From Giesbergeria sp. (GTDB lineage: Bacteria; Pseudomonadota; Gammaproteobacteria; Burkholderiales; Burkholderiaceae_C), in contig JAGNYI010000028.1 of assembly GCA_017985015.1 (NCBI GenBank), positions 1-41,232 on the forward strand: a stretch of DNA of 41,232 nt, written 5' to 3'. The position numbers were made by a program, and so were the translations under genes. Below are positions 1 to 9,185 of this stretch, piece after piece. Under the pieces are notes generated by a model that saw nothing but the letters and a program-made list of their open reading frames with translations, was not told where the DNA came from and made no database searches. The number at the start of each line of letters is the position of its first letter. Within the stretch, counting starts at the first letter, position 1.

Positions 1-49
1 CATCTGTGTGCTGCCCGGACCGTAAATCTGCGTAAAGAAGTGTGCGAAA

Positions 50-421
50 TCAGGCAGTCGGAAGGATTTTGCTGCGCTGCGCCCAGTCTGTGGGGTCAAA
101 CCCCGTGGTGATGTCGCCGTTCGGCCACTCAACCACGGGTCTGCGGATGGCGCTGGGATGTGCCAGCAGCAGTGCCTGCGCCTGTGTATCGCCCGTCACG
201 GCTGACTGCGCGGCGGGGGCCAACTGGCGCCAGGTGGTTCCCTTGCGGTTGACAAGCTCCTTGTGGCCCAGCGCCTTAAGCCAGCGCGCCAGCGCGTCTT
301 GCGGCACGCCGGACTTCTTGAAATCATGGAACTCGTAGGACACGCCCCGGCCAGACAGCCAGGCGCGTGCCTTGCGCACGGTATCGCAGTTGGAGAGGCC
401 GTAAAGCACAGGGTTTTTCAT
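50..421 (-). CDS. ArsC/Spx-family reductase-like protein (YffB type)
   Basis: This 123-residue protein reads MKNPVLYGLSNCDTVRKA at its start, the thioredoxin-like fold opening of the ArsC/Spx/YffB family with a single Cys in the NCDTVRKA motif (Cys12). The family contains glutathione-dependent arsenate reductase homologues, but YffB-type members are not proven arsenate reductases, so a general 'ArsC-family reductase' label is safest. Pro and Arg residues in the IRRPVVEWPNGD segment near residue 92 match the conserved cis-Pro region of the family. It is divergent from folC with under 50 bp between the starts. A CAT at 1-3 could be the start codon of another minus-strand gene running out of the window; in related genomes this neighbour is often a lysine-pathway (dap) gene, which cannot be checked here. 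Confidence 0.85.
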   Translation of the reverse strand: MKNPVLYGLSNCDTVRKARAWLSGRGVSYEFHDFKKSGVPQDALARWLKALGHKELVNRKGTTWRQLAPAAQSAVTGDTQAQALLLAHPSAIRRPVVEWPNGDITTGFDPTDWAQRSKILPTA

Positions 422-469
422 GCATCCATCATGGCCCAAACCGCGACTCGGAGGACAATCGCGCCCCGT

Positions 470-1828
470 ATGCCAGCAACTCCACCTCTTACCCTTCAGG
501 ATTGGCTCGCCCACTGCGAGCGCATCCATCCGCAGCAGATCGACCTGGGCCTGGAGCGCGTGCGCGCAGTGGCCGAGCGACTCAATCTGCATTTTGATTG
601 CCCCGTGATTACCGTCGCCGGGACCAATGGCAAGGGTTCGACCTGCGCCATGATCGAGGCGGTGGCGCTCCAGGCCGGCTACCGCACCGGCGTTTACACC
701 TCGCCGCACCTGGTGCATTTCGAAGAGCGCTGCCGCATTCATGGCGAATCGGTAAGTGCTTCTGAGTTGATAGCAAACTTTGAAGCTGTAGAGAGCGCTA
801 GAGGCCAAAATGGCCAAGAAATTTCGCTCAGCTACTTTGAATTCACGACGCTGGCCATCCTGCGCCTGATGAGTCTGGCAAAGCTGGACCTTGCCATTCT
901 GGAAGTCGGGCTGGGTGGCCGGCTGGATGCGACGAACATCGTGGATGCCGATTGCGCGGTCATTACCAGCATCGACATGGACCACACCGAATACCTCGGA
1001 CCTGACCGTGAAAGCATCGGGCGTGAGAAGGCGGGCATCATGCGCACCGGCCGCCCGGCCATCGTCTGCGACCCGATGCCGCCGCAGAGCGTGGTGGACC
1101 ATGCACGCGAAATTGGCGCTGACCTCTGGCGTTTTGGCCATGATTTCAACTTTTCCGGTGACAAGCAGCAATGGAACTGGGCTGGCCGGGGTCGCCGCTA
1201 TGCCGGCATGGCCTATCCGTCACTGCGCGGCGCCAACCAGCTGGTCAACGCCTCAGGCGCACTGGCGGCGCTTGACGCCCTGCGCGATCGGGTTCCGGTG
1301 ACGGCACAGGCCGTGCGCAATGGTCTGGGCATGGTCGAGCTGGCTGGGCGGTTCCAGATCGTGCCCGGCGAGCCGACGCTGGTGCTTGACGTGGCCCACA
1401 ACCCGCATGCTGTCGCGGCGCTCACGGCCAACCTGGATGCAATGCGCTTTCATCCGACGACACACGCCGTCTTCGGTGCCATGGCTGACAAAGACATCAA
1501 AGGCATGCTGGCGAGAATTGGCCTCTTGGTAGACCGCTGGTATTTCACCGATTTGCCCACTGCGCGTGCCGCCAGCGCCGCCGATCTCGCGCAACTCTGG
1601 GAAAGCTTGGCGGCCGGTCTGAGCAGACGAAAGGACATCCCAGTGAGCCTGCACGCAACGCCCCAGGAGGCGCTTGATGCGGCGGTGGCCGCGGCGGGAG
1701 CCACTGATAGAATCGTCGTTTTTGGCTCTTTCTACACGGTAGGCGGCGTCCTGGAGCATGGCACGCCCAAGTTGCAGGCCAAGCACCTTGGCTGGAGCAC
1801 CAGCAAAAGCGGTGTAAGCAAGCCTTAG
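470..1828 (+). CDS. folC: Bifunctional folylpolyglutamate synthase / dihydrofolate synthase
   Basis: FolC adds glutamate to dihydropteroate and to folates in the cytoplasm, using ATP. The ATP-binding loop VAGTNGKGST (residues about 49-58), the TSPHL motif (78-82), LEVGLGGRLDATN and the C-terminal VLDVAHNP substrate motif are all present, and 452 residues is a normal length. I chose ATG 470 because GGAGG at 450-454 lies upstream and the product then begins like relatives (MPATPPLTLQDWL); ATG 431 in the same frame is an alternative. Residues about 99-119 are encoded by a copy of the dispersed palindromic repeat (763-827), with rare ATA and AGA codons and about five extra residues (QNGQE) compared with E. 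coli FolC. It leads a tight run of genes to gltX. Confidence 0.95.
   Translation: MPATPPLTLQDWLAHCERIHPQQIDLGLERVRAVAERLNLHFDCPVITVAGTNGKGSTCAMIEAVALQAGYRTGVYTSPHLVHFEERCRIHGESVSASELIANFEAVESARGQNGQEISLSYFEFTTLAILRLMSLAKLDLAILEVGLGGRLDATNIVDADCAVITSIDMDHTEYLGPDRESIGREKAGIMRTGRPAIVCDPMPPQSVVDHAREIGADLWRFGHDFNFSGDKQQWNWAGRGRRYAGMAYPSLRGANQLVNASGALAALDALRDRVPVTAQAVRNGLGMVELAGRFQIVPGEPTLVLDVAHNPHAVAALTANLDAMRFHPTTHAVFGAMADKDIKGMLARIGLLVDRWYFTDLPTARAASAADLAQLWESLAAGLSRRKDIPVSLHATPQEALDAAVAAAGATDRIVVFGSFYTVGGVLEHGTPKLQAKHLGWSTSKSGVSKP
763..827 (-). repeat. Dispersed palindromic repeat, copy 1 (inside folC)
   Basis: On the minus strand this reads TTTGGCCTCTAGCGCT, then an AGCT block, then GCTATCAACTCAG. 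It matches the order GGCCTCYAGCGCTTA...AGCTATTNATTCAGG shared by five other copies in the window. It lies wholly inside folC and is translated without breaking the frame. The segment is more AT-rich than its surroundings. Confidence 0.7.
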
Positions 1829-1842
1829 TTTTCTACCCATTC

Positions 1843-2655
1843 ATGGCATTTTTCAAGATTCGCTGGCCCGGGCAACAAGCTGCAGAGGGCAAGCCTGCCA
1901 AGGTTGCACGGGCAGTGCGCGGCGAAACCGTAGAAGTCATGCGCCGGCGTGCCCGGCACCGCTTGATTGGCGCCGCCTTGCTGGTGCTGCTCGGGGTGGT
2001 GGGTTTTCCGCTGGTCTTTGACACGCAGCCACGTCCTGTTCCGATCGATACGCGCATTGAAATTCCGGACCGCGACAAAGTGGCTCCGCTGGTAGTTCCG
2101 GCACCAGCGGCCTCAGGAACGGCGTCGGTGGATGCTCCCGCCGCAGCGGAATCTGTTTCCAAGCGTGAGCCCGAGCCAAAAGTTGCCGTGCTTCCTCAGG
2201 AGAAGGCGCCTGCACCTGCTGCCGCGGTTGTGCCGCACAAGGAGCCATCCCCTGCGGCTTTTGTAGAGGCGCGCCCGCAGCCGCTCCATACCAAGCCCGA
2301 GGCGAGCACATCGACGCCGCCCCAGGTGGCGTCGCTGAGTGAAGCCGAGCGCGCACGTGCCTTGCTCGAAGGGCGGTCGGGCAAAACACCGGCAGCGGCT
2401 TCGCCCGCCCCAGTGGCGGCTGGAGGGGAGCGTTTCATCGTTCAGGTGGGCGCTTTTTCCGAGGAATCCAAGGTGCGTGAGGCGCGGCAAAAGCTCGAGC
2501 GTGCGGGTTTGACGACCTACACCCAGGTGGTTGAAACCAAAGACGGCAAGCGAACACGGGTGCGTGTGGGCCCTTTTCAGGGGCGCGCCGAAGCGGAAAA
2601 GGCCACAGCCAAGATCAAAGGCCTTGGCTTGCCGGCTTCCATCCTGAGTCTGTGA
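1843..2655 (+). CDS. SPOR-domain protein, DedD-like
   Basis: A 270-residue single-pass inner-membrane protein. A basic cytoplasmic N-terminus (RRRARHR, residues 34-40) is followed by one hydrophobic segment at about 41-58, then a Pro/Ala-rich periplasmic linker, then a SPOR domain at about 196-270 that begins FIVQVGAFSEESKVREA and ends LGLPASILSL. SPOR domains bind denuded-glycan peptidoglycan at the septum, so a cell-division role like that of DedD is expected; this is family knowledge. It starts 14 bp after folC and its stop is followed at once by cvpA, the usual order folC-dedD-cvpA-purF in gamma- and betaproteobacteria. Confidence 0.88.
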   Translation: MAFFKIRWPGQQAAEGKPAKVARAVRGETVEVMRRRARHRLIGAALLVLLGVVGFPLVFDTQPRPVPIDTRIEIPDRDKVAPLVVPAPAASGTASVDAPAAAESVSKREPEPKVAVLPQEKAPAPAAAVVPHKEPSPAAFVEARPQPLHTKPEASTSTPPQVASLSEAERARALLEGRSGKTPAAASPAPVAAGGERFIVQVGAFSEESKVREARQKLERAGLTTYTQVVETKDGKRTRVRVGPFQGRAEAEKATAKIKGLGLPASILSL

Positions 2656-2672
2656 GGACGGCGCTGCCCAAC

Positions 2673-3185
2673 ATGCACGAAGTGCCTGCATTGCAATGGG
2701 CTGCCCTCGACTGGATCTTGCTCACCGTGGTCCTTGCGTCGCTCCTGCTGGGTGCCTGGCGCGGTCTGGTGTATGAGGTCTTGTCCCTGTTGGCTTGGGT
2801 GGCGGCATTTTTTGTTGCCCAGTGGTTCGCAGCGGACGTAGCTGCCTGGCTGCCCCTGGGTGATTCGGCGGAGCCTGTGCGGTACGCAGCCGGCTTCGTC
2901 GGGGTTTTTGTCGCGACCTTGTTTGCGTGCGGCATGGTGGCTTGGCTGGCGAAGAAGCTGATTGAAGCGGTGGGTTTGCGTCCGGTAGATCGGGTGTTGG
3001 GCGCTGTTTTTGGCGTCGTGCGGGCCGGTGTACTGCTGCTTGTACTGGGCGTGGTGGCCCAATTGACACCTATAGGGAAAACGGCTTGGTGGCTGGAATC
3101 GGCAAGCGCGCCGCGCATTGCGCAGATGCTGCAGAATTTGCGCCCCGCTTTGCCGGAGCAGTTCGGGAAAATGCTGCCTGCATGA
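2673..3185 (+). CDS. cvpA: CvpA family membrane protein
   Basis: A 170-residue integral membrane protein of the CvpA (colicin V production) family. About four hydrophobic segments are visible (WILLTVVLASLLLGAW, LSLLAWVAAFFVAQWF, AAGFVGVFVATLFACGMVAWLA, VVRAGVLLLVLGVVAQL). The family's molecular role is unresolved, although it is conserved next to purF. ATG 2673 was chosen, with GAGGA at 2654-2658 as a somewhat distant ribosome site. A GTG at 2652 overlaps the upstream stop and would add seven residues. An 80-bp gap separates it from purF. Confidence 0.85.
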   Translation: MHEVPALQWAALDWILLTVVLASLLLGAWRGLVYEVLSLLAWVAAFFVAQWFAADVAAWLPLGDSAEPVRYAAGFVGVFVATLFACGMVAWLAKKLIEAVGLRPVDRVLGAVFGVVRAGVLLLVLGVVAQLTPIGKTAWWLESASAPRIAQMLQNLRPALPEQFGKMLPA

Positions 3186-3265
3186 TATGCGGGGAGCGTG
3201 AGGTTGGCCATGCTGGCCGAGTGTGCGCAATGCGGGCCAAGGCCTGCGAACGGATGGAATGAGCT

Positions 3266-4771
3266 ATGTGTGGAATTGTCGGTGTCGTCAGTGGGGCTCC
3301 CGTCAACCAGCTGATCTACGACGCATTGCTGCTTTTGCAGCACCGTGGACAGGATGCAGCCGGCATCGTCACGCAGGAAGAGCGAAAGTTCTTTATGCAC
3401 AAGGCCAAGGGCATGGTGCGCGACGTGTTTCGCACCCGCAATATGCGGGCGCTTCCTGGAAACTCGGGCCTGGGTCAGGTGCGCTACCCGACCGCTGGCA
3501 ACGCGTTCAGCGAAGAGGAGGCGCAGCCCTTTTATGTGAACGCCCCATTTGGCATTGTGCTGGTGCACAACGGCAATCTGACCAATGCGGACGTACTGCG
3601 CGCCGAGCTGTTTTCGACGGACCACCGCCATACCAATACCGACAGCGATTCGGAGGTGCTGCTCAACGTCTTTGCCCATGAACTGGAACACGCCACCCGG
3701 GGCGTACCCTTGCAACCCGACAACGTCTTCAAGGCGGTCCGCGCGGTGCACAAAAGGGTTCGCGGCTCCTACGCCGTGATTGCGTTGATCGCGGGCCACG
3801 GACTGGTCGCTTTTCGTGACCCCTATGGCATCCGTCCGCTGTCGATGGGGCGCAGCGCCGAAGGTGCCGTTGTGTTTGCCAGCGAGTCGGTGGCCATCGA
3901 GGGCACTGGCCATGAATTTCAACGCGACGTGGCGCCCGGCGAGGCGTTGTTCGTCGATCTGGCCGGAAACCTCAGCGCGCAGCAGTGTGCCGAGACAACG
4001 CAACACTTTCCCTGCGTGTTCGAGTATGTGTATCTGGCGCGGCCCGATTCGGTCCTCGACGGTATTTCGGTGTACCAGGCGCGCCTCAATCTCGGCGCGT
4101 CTTTGGCCAAGCGGGTGGTTTCCACGGTGCCGCCCAGCGACATCGACGTCATCATTCCGATTCCCGAGTCGAGCCGCCCCAGCGCTACGCAGTTGGCTCA
4201 CCTCCTGGGTGTGCCGTACCGTGAAGGATTCGTCAAGAACCGCTACGTGGGACGCACCTTCATCATGCCTGGGCAGGAAGTGCGCAAGAAATCCGTGCGC
4301 CAGAAGCTCAACGTGATTGCCAGCGAGTTCAAGGGCCGCAATGTCTTGCTCGTGGACGACTCCATCGTTCGCGGCACCACCAGCCGCGAGATCGTGCAGA
4401 TGGCCCGCGAGGCGGGCGCACGCAAGGTGTACCTGGCGAGCGCCGCGCCTCCGGTGCGCTACCCGAATGTCTACGGAATCGACATGCCCACCAGCGATGA
4501 ACTGGTGGCCCATGGCCGCACGGTCGAAGAGGTGCGGGCCCTGATTGGATGCGACGCGCTCATCTATCAGGACGTGGACGCGATGAAAAAGGCCGTGGGC
4601 GCAGGCAACCCCGCTTTGTCGGGTTTTGATGCCTCCTGCTTCGATGGCATTTACGTGACCGGCGACATTGGGCCCGAGGATATTGCGCGCCTCAATGCGG
4701 GTCGCAAGGGCGGGGCCGAAGACGAAGAAGACGCCTCGCGACTGGCACTGCCTAATGCAGCGGCCGCTTAA
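3266..4771 (+). CDS. purF: Amidophosphoribosyltransferase
   Basis: PurF makes 5-phosphoribosylamine from PRPP and glutamine, the first committed step of purine synthesis. The product begins MCGIVGVV, so removal of Met exposes the catalytic N-terminal Cys of the Ntn-type glutaminase. The PRPP-binding loop VLLVDDSIVRGTTS is at residues about 360-373. The length of 501 residues is normal. The start is fixed by the need for Cys at position 2. It is the third step down the folC operon and is followed after 29 bp by metZ. Confidence 0.97.
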   Translation: MCGIVGVVSGAPVNQLIYDALLLLQHRGQDAAGIVTQEERKFFMHKAKGMVRDVFRTRNMRALPGNSGLGQVRYPTAGNAFSEEEAQPFYVNAPFGIVLVHNGNLTNADVLRAELFSTDHRHTNTDSDSEVLLNVFAHELEHATRGVPLQPDNVFKAVRAVHKRVRGSYAVIALIAGHGLVAFRDPYGIRPLSMGRSAEGAVVFASESVAIEGTGHEFQRDVAPGEALFVDLAGNLSAQQCAETTQHFPCVFEYVYLARPDSVLDGISVYQARLNLGASLAKRVVSTVPPSDIDVIIPIPESSRPSATQLAHLLGVPYREGFVKNRYVGRTFIMPGQEVRKKSVRQKLNVIASEFKGRNVLLVDDSIVRGTTSREIVQMAREAGARKVYLASAAPPVRYPNVYGIDMPTSDELVAHGRTVEEVRALIGCDALIYQDVDAMKKAVGAGNPALSGFDASCFDGIYVTGDIGPEDIARLNAGRKGGAEDEEDASRLALPNAAAA

Positions 4772-4800
4772 AGCATGCCTGCAATGAAAGAAAGCGCTTC

Positions 4801-6012
4801 ATGACGGCATTCGATAGCACCGGTTTGCACTCCGACACCCTGGCGGTGCGCCAAGCAGTACCGCGCAGCCAGTTTGGCGAGCATTCTGAAGCGCTGTACC
4901 TGAGCAGCAGCTTCGTCCAGCCCGACGCCGCCACCGCAGCGCGGCGCTTTGCCGGCGAGGAAGAGGGCTACACCTATACCCGCACGGCCAATCCCACGGT
5001 GACGAGCTTCGAGCAGCGGCTGGCGGCGATGGAGCGCACGCAAGCGGCGATTGCCACGGCCAGCGGCATGTCTGCCATCTTGCTGATGTGTCTTGCGCTG
5101 CTCAAGGCCGGCGACCATGTGGTGTGCTCACAGTCGATGTTCGGCTCCACCATGAAGCTCATAGGGGGTGAACTGGCACGTTTTGGGGTGCAATCTAGTT
5201 TTGTGCCGCAAACCGACGTTGCGGCTTGGCGTGCGGCCGTTCGACCGGAAACGCGGCTGCTCTTCGCCGAGACGCCGACCAACCCACTGACAGAGCTTTG
5301 CGACATTCGAGCGCTGGCGGACATCGCGCACGAGGCCGGCGTGCTTCTGGCGGTCGACAACTGCTTCGCCTCTCCAGCGCTGCAGCGCCCTGCTGAAATG
5401 GGAGCGGATCTGGTGATTCATTCAGGCACCAAGTTTCTTGATGGTCAGGGTCGTGTGATGGCAGGCGCAGTCTGCGGCCCGCATGCGCTGATTGACGAAA
5501 AGCTCGCGCCCTTGATTCGCAGCGCTGGCATGAACCTCTCGCCCTTCAATGCCTGGGTGGTGCTCAAGGGACTTGAAACCCTGTCCATCCGCATGCAGGC
5601 GCAATGCACCAATGCGCTGGGAATCGCAAGCTGGCTTGAGTCGCACCCCGCCGTGACGCGCACCTTTTATCCTGGCCTGGCTTCGCATCCGCAGCATGGG
5701 CTGGCCATGCGCCAGCAATCGGGTCTGGGTGGCGCTGTGGTGTCGTTCGTGGTCGGTGGCGAAGACGCTGCAGCCGCGCGTGCCAGAGCCTTTCATGTGA
5801 TCGATAGCACCCGCATCTGCAGCATTACAGCCAACCTGGGCGACACCAAGACCACCATCACCCACCCGGCAAGCACCTCGCACGGTCGCTTGACCGATGC
5901 GCAGCGCAGCGCTGCAGGCATCGGCCAAGGCCTGATCCGCCTTGCCGTCGGACTGGAACATATCGACGATTTGAAGGCCGACCTTGCGCGCGGCCTGGAT
6001 AGCTTGAAATGA
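4801..6012 (+). CDS. metZ: O-succinylhomoserine sulfhydrylase
   Basis: A 403-residue PLP enzyme of the Cys/Met-metabolism (gamma-family) fold that makes homocysteine directly from an activated homoserine and sulfide. The PLP lysine is Lys211 in [12 protein letters not shown], and the substrate-binding segments YTRTANPT and SGMSAI are present. The sequence QGRVMAGAV after the lysine and the position next to purF match MetZ better than MetB or MetC; substrate choice (O-succinyl or O-acetyl) cannot be settled from sequence. It overlaps gltX by 4 bp (ATGA), so the two are probably translationally coupled. Confidence 0.9.
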   Translation: MTAFDSTGLHSDTLAVRQAVPRSQFGEHSEALYLSSSFVQPDAATAARRFAGEEEGYTYTRTANPTVTSFEQRLAAMERTQAAIATASGMSAILLMCLALLKAGDHVVCSQSMFGSTMKLIGGELARFGVQSSFVPQTDVAAWRAAVRPETRLLFAETPTNPLTELCDIRALADIAHEAGVLLAVDNCFASPALQRPAEMGADLVIHSGTKFLDGQGRVMAGAVCGPHALIDEKLAPLIRSAGMNLSPFNAWVVLKGLETLSIRMQAQCTNALGIASWLESHPAVTRTFYPGLASHPQHGLAMRQQSGLGGAVVSFVVGGEDAAAARARAFHVIDSTRICSITANLGDTKTTITHPASTSHGRLTDAQRSAAGIGQGLIRLAVGLEHIDDLKADLARGLDSLK

Positions 6013-7430
6013 ACGAACAGAAAAAGAATTTTCCCGCAGCACAAGTGCGTACGCGATTTGCTCCTTCCCCCACCGGCTTCATCCATCTGGGAAATATCCG
6101 ATCGGCACTGTATCCCTGGGCGTTTGCACGATCCACCGGCGGGGATTTCATCCTGCGCATTGAAGACACCGACGTCGAGCGTTCCACGCAGGCTGCGGTG
6201 GATGTGATTCTCGAAGGACTCGATTGGCTGGGCATGGCCCCGGATGAGGGGCCGTTCTACCAGATGCAGCGCATGGACCGGTACCGCGAGGTGCTGGGAC
6301 AGCTCAAGGCCAGTGGCCATGTCTACCCCTGCTATATGTCGGTCCAAGAGCTCGATGCCCTGCGCGAGCAGCAAATGGCCAACAAGGAAAAGCCCCGATA
6401 CAACGGGCTGTGGCGCCCGGAGCCAGGCAAACAACTGCCTGATGTGCCGCAGGGTGTGCAGCCGGTGTTGCGCTTTCGCAATCCGCAGGGCGGAGTGGTG
6501 GCTTGGGATGACAAGGTCAAGGGCCGGATAGAAATCCGCAACGACGAGCTCGACGATCTGGTGATTGCCCGGCCTGACGGCACGCCCACCTACAACTTTT
6601 GCGTGGTGGTGGACGATATCGACATGGCGATCACGCACGTAATTCGCGGCGACGACCATGTGAACAATACCCCGCGCCAGATCAACATCTTCCTGGCCCT
6701 GGGTGCACAGCCTCCGGTGTATGCGCACCTGCCTACCGTGCTCAATGAACAGGGTGAGAAGATGAGCAAGCGCAATGGCGCCAAGCCTGTGACGCAATAC
6801 CGTGACGAAGGCTATCTGGCCGACGCCATGATCAACTATCTCGCACGCTTGGGCTGGAGCCATGGTGACGACGAGATTTTCACTCGGCAGCAGTTCATCG
6901 ACTGGTTCAATCTGGACCACCTCGGCCGCAGTGCAGCGCAGTTTGACGAAGCCAAACTGCGCTGGGTGAACGCCCAGCACATGAAGGCCATGGAAGACCC
7001 GGCCCTTGCAACGCTGGTGGCCGAGCAGTTGGCCAAACGCAGCACGCTCCATCTCGACCTGGCGCCGTTGCAGGCTTTCTGCGCCTTGTTCAAAGACCGT
7101 TGTGACACCACCGTGGCCCTGGCCGATTGGGCCGAGCGATTGCTGGGAGAAGAGGTTGCTGAAGCAACGCAGGAGCGAGCGCAATACGTGACGGATGCTG
7201 TGGCACCGGCGCTGGATGCATTGGCACAGGCGCTGGGTGAATGCGCCTGGGAGCGGCCGGCTATTGCAGCGGTCATCAAGAAAGTACTGGCCGATTTCGG
7301 GATGAAAATGCCGCAACTGGCGATGCCGGTCCGAGTTCTGGTGGCCGGCACGGCGCAGACACCCTCGGTGGACGCTTTGCTGGAGCTGCTTGGGCGTGAA
7401 AAAGTTGTTGCGCGCCTCAGAAAGCGTTAA
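6009..7430 (+). CDS. gltX: Glutamyl-tRNA synthetase
   Basis: A class I aminoacyl-tRNA synthetase that charges tRNA-Glu with glutamate. The HIGH-type motif is in [17 protein letters not shown] (residues about 18-34) and the second signature, KMSKR, is at 251-255. The 473 residues cover the catalytic core and the helical anticodon-binding domain. It overlaps metZ by 4 bp. A tRNA-Glu gene lies 170 bp downstream, so the synthetase and two copies of its substrate tRNA are neighbours. Confidence 0.97.
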   Translation: MNEQKKNFPAAQVRTRFAPSPTGFIHLGNIRSALYPWAFARSTGGDFILRIEDTDVERSTQAAVDVILEGLDWLGMAPDEGPFYQMQRMDRYREVLGQLKASGHVYPCYMSVQELDALREQQMANKEKPRYNGLWRPEPGKQLPDVPQGVQPVLRFRNPQGGVVAWDDKVKGRIEIRNDELDDLVIARPDGTPTYNFCVVVDDIDMAITHVIRGDDHVNNTPRQINIFLALGAQPPVYAHLPTVLNEQGEKMSKRNGAKPVTQYRDEGYLADAMINYLARLGWSHGDDEIFTRQQFIDWFNLDHLGRSAAQFDEAKLRWVNAQHMKAMEDPALATLVAEQLAKRSTLHLDLAPLQAFCALFKDRCDTTVALADWAERLLGEEVAEATQERAQYVTDAVAPALDALAQALGECAWERPAIAAVIKKVLADFGMKMPQLAMPVRVLVAGTAQTPSVDALLELLGREKVVARLRKR

Positions 7431-7440
7431 AAAAGCTGTC

Positions 7441-7446
7441 TATAAT
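7441..7446 (+). promoter_or_regulatory. Probable -10 element of the tRNA-Ala-Glu-Asp array
   Basis: A perfect TATAAT lies 11 bp after the gltX stop and 49 bp before tRNA-Ala. No convincing -35 is seen at 16-18 bp upstream; TTGTTGCGC lies somewhat too far away. The placement still makes it the likely start of tRNA transcription. Confidence 0.55.
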
Positions 7447-7494
7447 TCAAGGCTCAGGTGATTGCTGCAGAAATGCAGTTGTTGCAGCGGTTTG

Positions 7495-7570
<76 letters not shown>

Positions 7571-7600
7571 AAATTTGTTGTCGGTTCGTTCCAAGGTTTT

Positions 7601-7676
7601 GACCCCATCGTCTAGAGGCCTAGGACATCACCCTTTCACGGTGAGTACCGGGGTTCGAATCCCCGTGGGGTCGCCA
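7601..7676 (+). tRNA. tRNA-Glu (anticodon TTC), copy 1
   Basis: Acceptor GACCCCA pairs with TGGGGTC. The anticodon arm is TCACC-CTTTCAC-GGTGA with anticodon TTC. The T-arm CGGGGTTCGAATCCCCG is complete and CCA is encoded. Confidence 0.97.
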
Positions 7677-7733
7677 AGTTGTAGCGCTTGGTTTGTTTGA
7701 ATTGCGGTTCAGACAAGCAAAAGCTGCCTGCCA

Positions 7734-7810
7734 GGAGTGGTAGTTCAGTTGGTTAGAATACCGGCCTGTCACGCCGGGGGTCGCGGGTTCGAGTCCCGTC
7801 CACTCCGCCA
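7734..7810 (+). tRNA. tRNA-Asp (anticodon GTC), copy 1
   Basis: Acceptor GGAGTGG pairs with CCACTCC. The anticodon loop in CCGGCCTGTCACGCCGG carries GTC. The T-arm GCGGGTTCGAGTCCCGT is present and CCA is encoded. Confidence 0.97.
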
Positions 7811-7814
7811 GTTT

Positions 7815-7855
7815 AAAACCCTTGCAGGTCGCAGGATGTGCAAGGGTTTTTCTTT
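7815..7855 (+). terminator. Intrinsic terminator after the first tRNA array
   Basis: A perfect 12-bp stem AAAACCCTTGCA / TGCAAGGGTTTT with a 12-nt loop, followed by TCTTTT. It lies between the two copies of the array, so the second copy needs read-through or its own promoter. Confidence 0.85.
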
Positions 7856-7884
7856 TGCCTGAAGCCAGGGGTGCAAGGAAGTTT

Positions 7885-7960
<76 letters not shown>

Positions 7961-7990
7961 AAATTTGTTGTCGGTTCGTTCCAAGGTTTT

Positions 7991-8066
7991 GACCCCATCG
8001 TCTAGAGGCCTAGGACATCACCCTTTCACGGTGAGTACCGGGGTTCGAATCCCCGTGGGGTCGCCA
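7991..8066 (+). tRNA. tRNA-Glu (anticodon TTC), copy 2
   Basis: Identical to the gene at 7601-7676, including the encoded CCA. Confidence 0.97.
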
Positions 8067-8123
8067 AGTTGTAGCGCTTGGTTTGTTTGAATTGCGGTTC
8101 AGACAAGCAAAAGCTGCCTGCCA

Positions 8124-8200
8124 GGAGTGGTAGTTCAGTTGGTTAGAATACCGGCCTGTCACGCCGGGGGTCGCGGGTTCGAGTCCCGTCCACTCCGCCA
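8124..8200 (+). tRNA. tRNA-Asp (anticodon GTC), copy 2
   Basis: Identical to the gene at 7734-7810. It ends 10 bp before a terminator. Confidence 0.97.
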
Positions 8201-8210
8201 TATCCTTTCC

Positions 8211-8243
8211 AAGCCGCCTGTTTTCGAGCAAGCGGCTTTTTTT
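8211..8243 (+). terminator. Intrinsic terminator after the second tRNA array
   Basis: Stem AAGCCGC / GCGGCTT around an 11-13-nt loop, followed by a run of seven T. It ends the tRNA transcript 45 bp before the EI24 gene. Confidence 0.85.
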
Positions 8244-8288
8244 GCGTTTGGCAGTTTCTGGGGCTCAATGTACGCAGGTGATGCACCC

Positions 8289-9185
8289 ATGTCTGCAGGT
8301 ATGCTCTCGGACATGGGGCTTCTGATTGACTCATTCTGGCGCGCGGCAGCGTATTGCCTGCGTCCGCGCGTCCTGTTTCTCTCATTGCTTCCTTTGCTCA
8401 TCGTAGGCCTTCTGGCGATGCTGCTGGGGTATTTTTATTGGACATCCGCAGTCACTGCGGTCGTAGGGTGGATCAACACTTCCGGCCTGATGGGGAGTTT
8501 GTGGAACTGGCTTTCCCAGTGGGGCGCCGGTGATATTCCTTCTGTCGTTGCGCCGCTGATTGTTCTGGCCGCGGTCGTCCCATTGGTGGTTGTCGTGTCG
8601 CTTCTGATCGTCTCAACCATGATGACGCCCGTGCTGGTAGCCTTGGTGGCCGAGCGGCGGTTTCCCGGGCTGGAGCGCAGGCGGGGCGCTTCGTTTTTTC
8701 GCAGTCTTCTGTGGTCGTTGTCGTCCATGCTGGTCGCGCTGCTCGCCATATTCGCGTCCATGCCTTTGTGGCTCGTTCCGCCGCTGGTGCTGGTGTTGCC
8801 ACCGGTTATCTGGGGTTGGCTGACCTATCGGGTAATGGCCTTCGATGCTCTGGCCGAACATGCCGATCGCGAAGAACGAAGCAATATCCTGGAGCGGCAC
8901 CGCATGGCCCTTCTCGCCATGGGTCTGATCAGCGGCTACCTGGGCGCAGCACCGGCGATCGTTTGGGCGTCTGGTGTCGTATTTGCCACAGCGTTTGTTG
9001 TGCTGATTCCATTGGGGATCTGGATCTATACGCTCGTCTTTGCGTTTTCGTCGCTCTGGTTTGCACACTATTGTCTGGCCGCACTCCAGGCGCTGCGTCA
9101 GCAAGGCAAACCGCCCACCGCCACGCCTGCTGCGCCGATTTACCCGCTACAACAACGCCTTGATCCAGGCACTCTCATTGAATGA
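8289..9185 (+). CDS. EI24-domain (CysZ-like) membrane protein
   Basis: A 298-residue multi-pass inner-membrane protein that begins MSAGMLSDMGLLIDSFWRAAAYCL. Hydrophobic stretches are at VLFLSLLPLLIVGLLAMLLGYFYW, VAPLIVLAAVVPLVVVVSLLIV, MLVALLAIFASMPLWLVPPLVLVLPPVIW and VFATAFVVLIPLGIWIYTLVF. This pattern and the opening match the EI24/CysZ family; CysZ is a sulfate permease, but most betaproteobacterial members are uncharacterised, so no substrate is claimed. ATG 8289 was chosen because AGGTGA at 8276-8281 sits 7 nt upstream; ATGs at 8268, 8301 and 8313 are in frame. Its stop overlaps the next gene by 4 bp. Confidence 0.8.
   Translation: MSAGMLSDMGLLIDSFWRAAAYCLRPRVLFLSLLPLLIVGLLAMLLGYFYWTSAVTAVVGWINTSGLMGSLWNWLSQWGAGDIPSVVAPLIVLAAVVPLVVVVSLLIVSTMMTPVLVALVAERRFPGLERRRGASFFRSLLWSLSSMLVALLAIFASMPLWLVPPLVLVLPPVIWGWLTYRVMAFDALAEHADREERSNILERHRMALLAMGLISGYLGAAPAIVWASGVVFATAFVVLIPLGIWIYTLVFAFSSLWFAHYCLAALQALRQQGKPPTATPAAPIYPLQQRLDPGTLIE

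Noticed and set aside
2615-4513. A 632-codon open frame on the minus strand opposite cvpA and purF
   Set aside because: It lies opposite two clear genes, has no known domain, and long antisense frames are common in high-GC DNA.
5793-7316. A 507-codon minus-strand open frame opposite metZ and gltX
   Set aside because: Spans two well-supported genes on the other strand; no domain.
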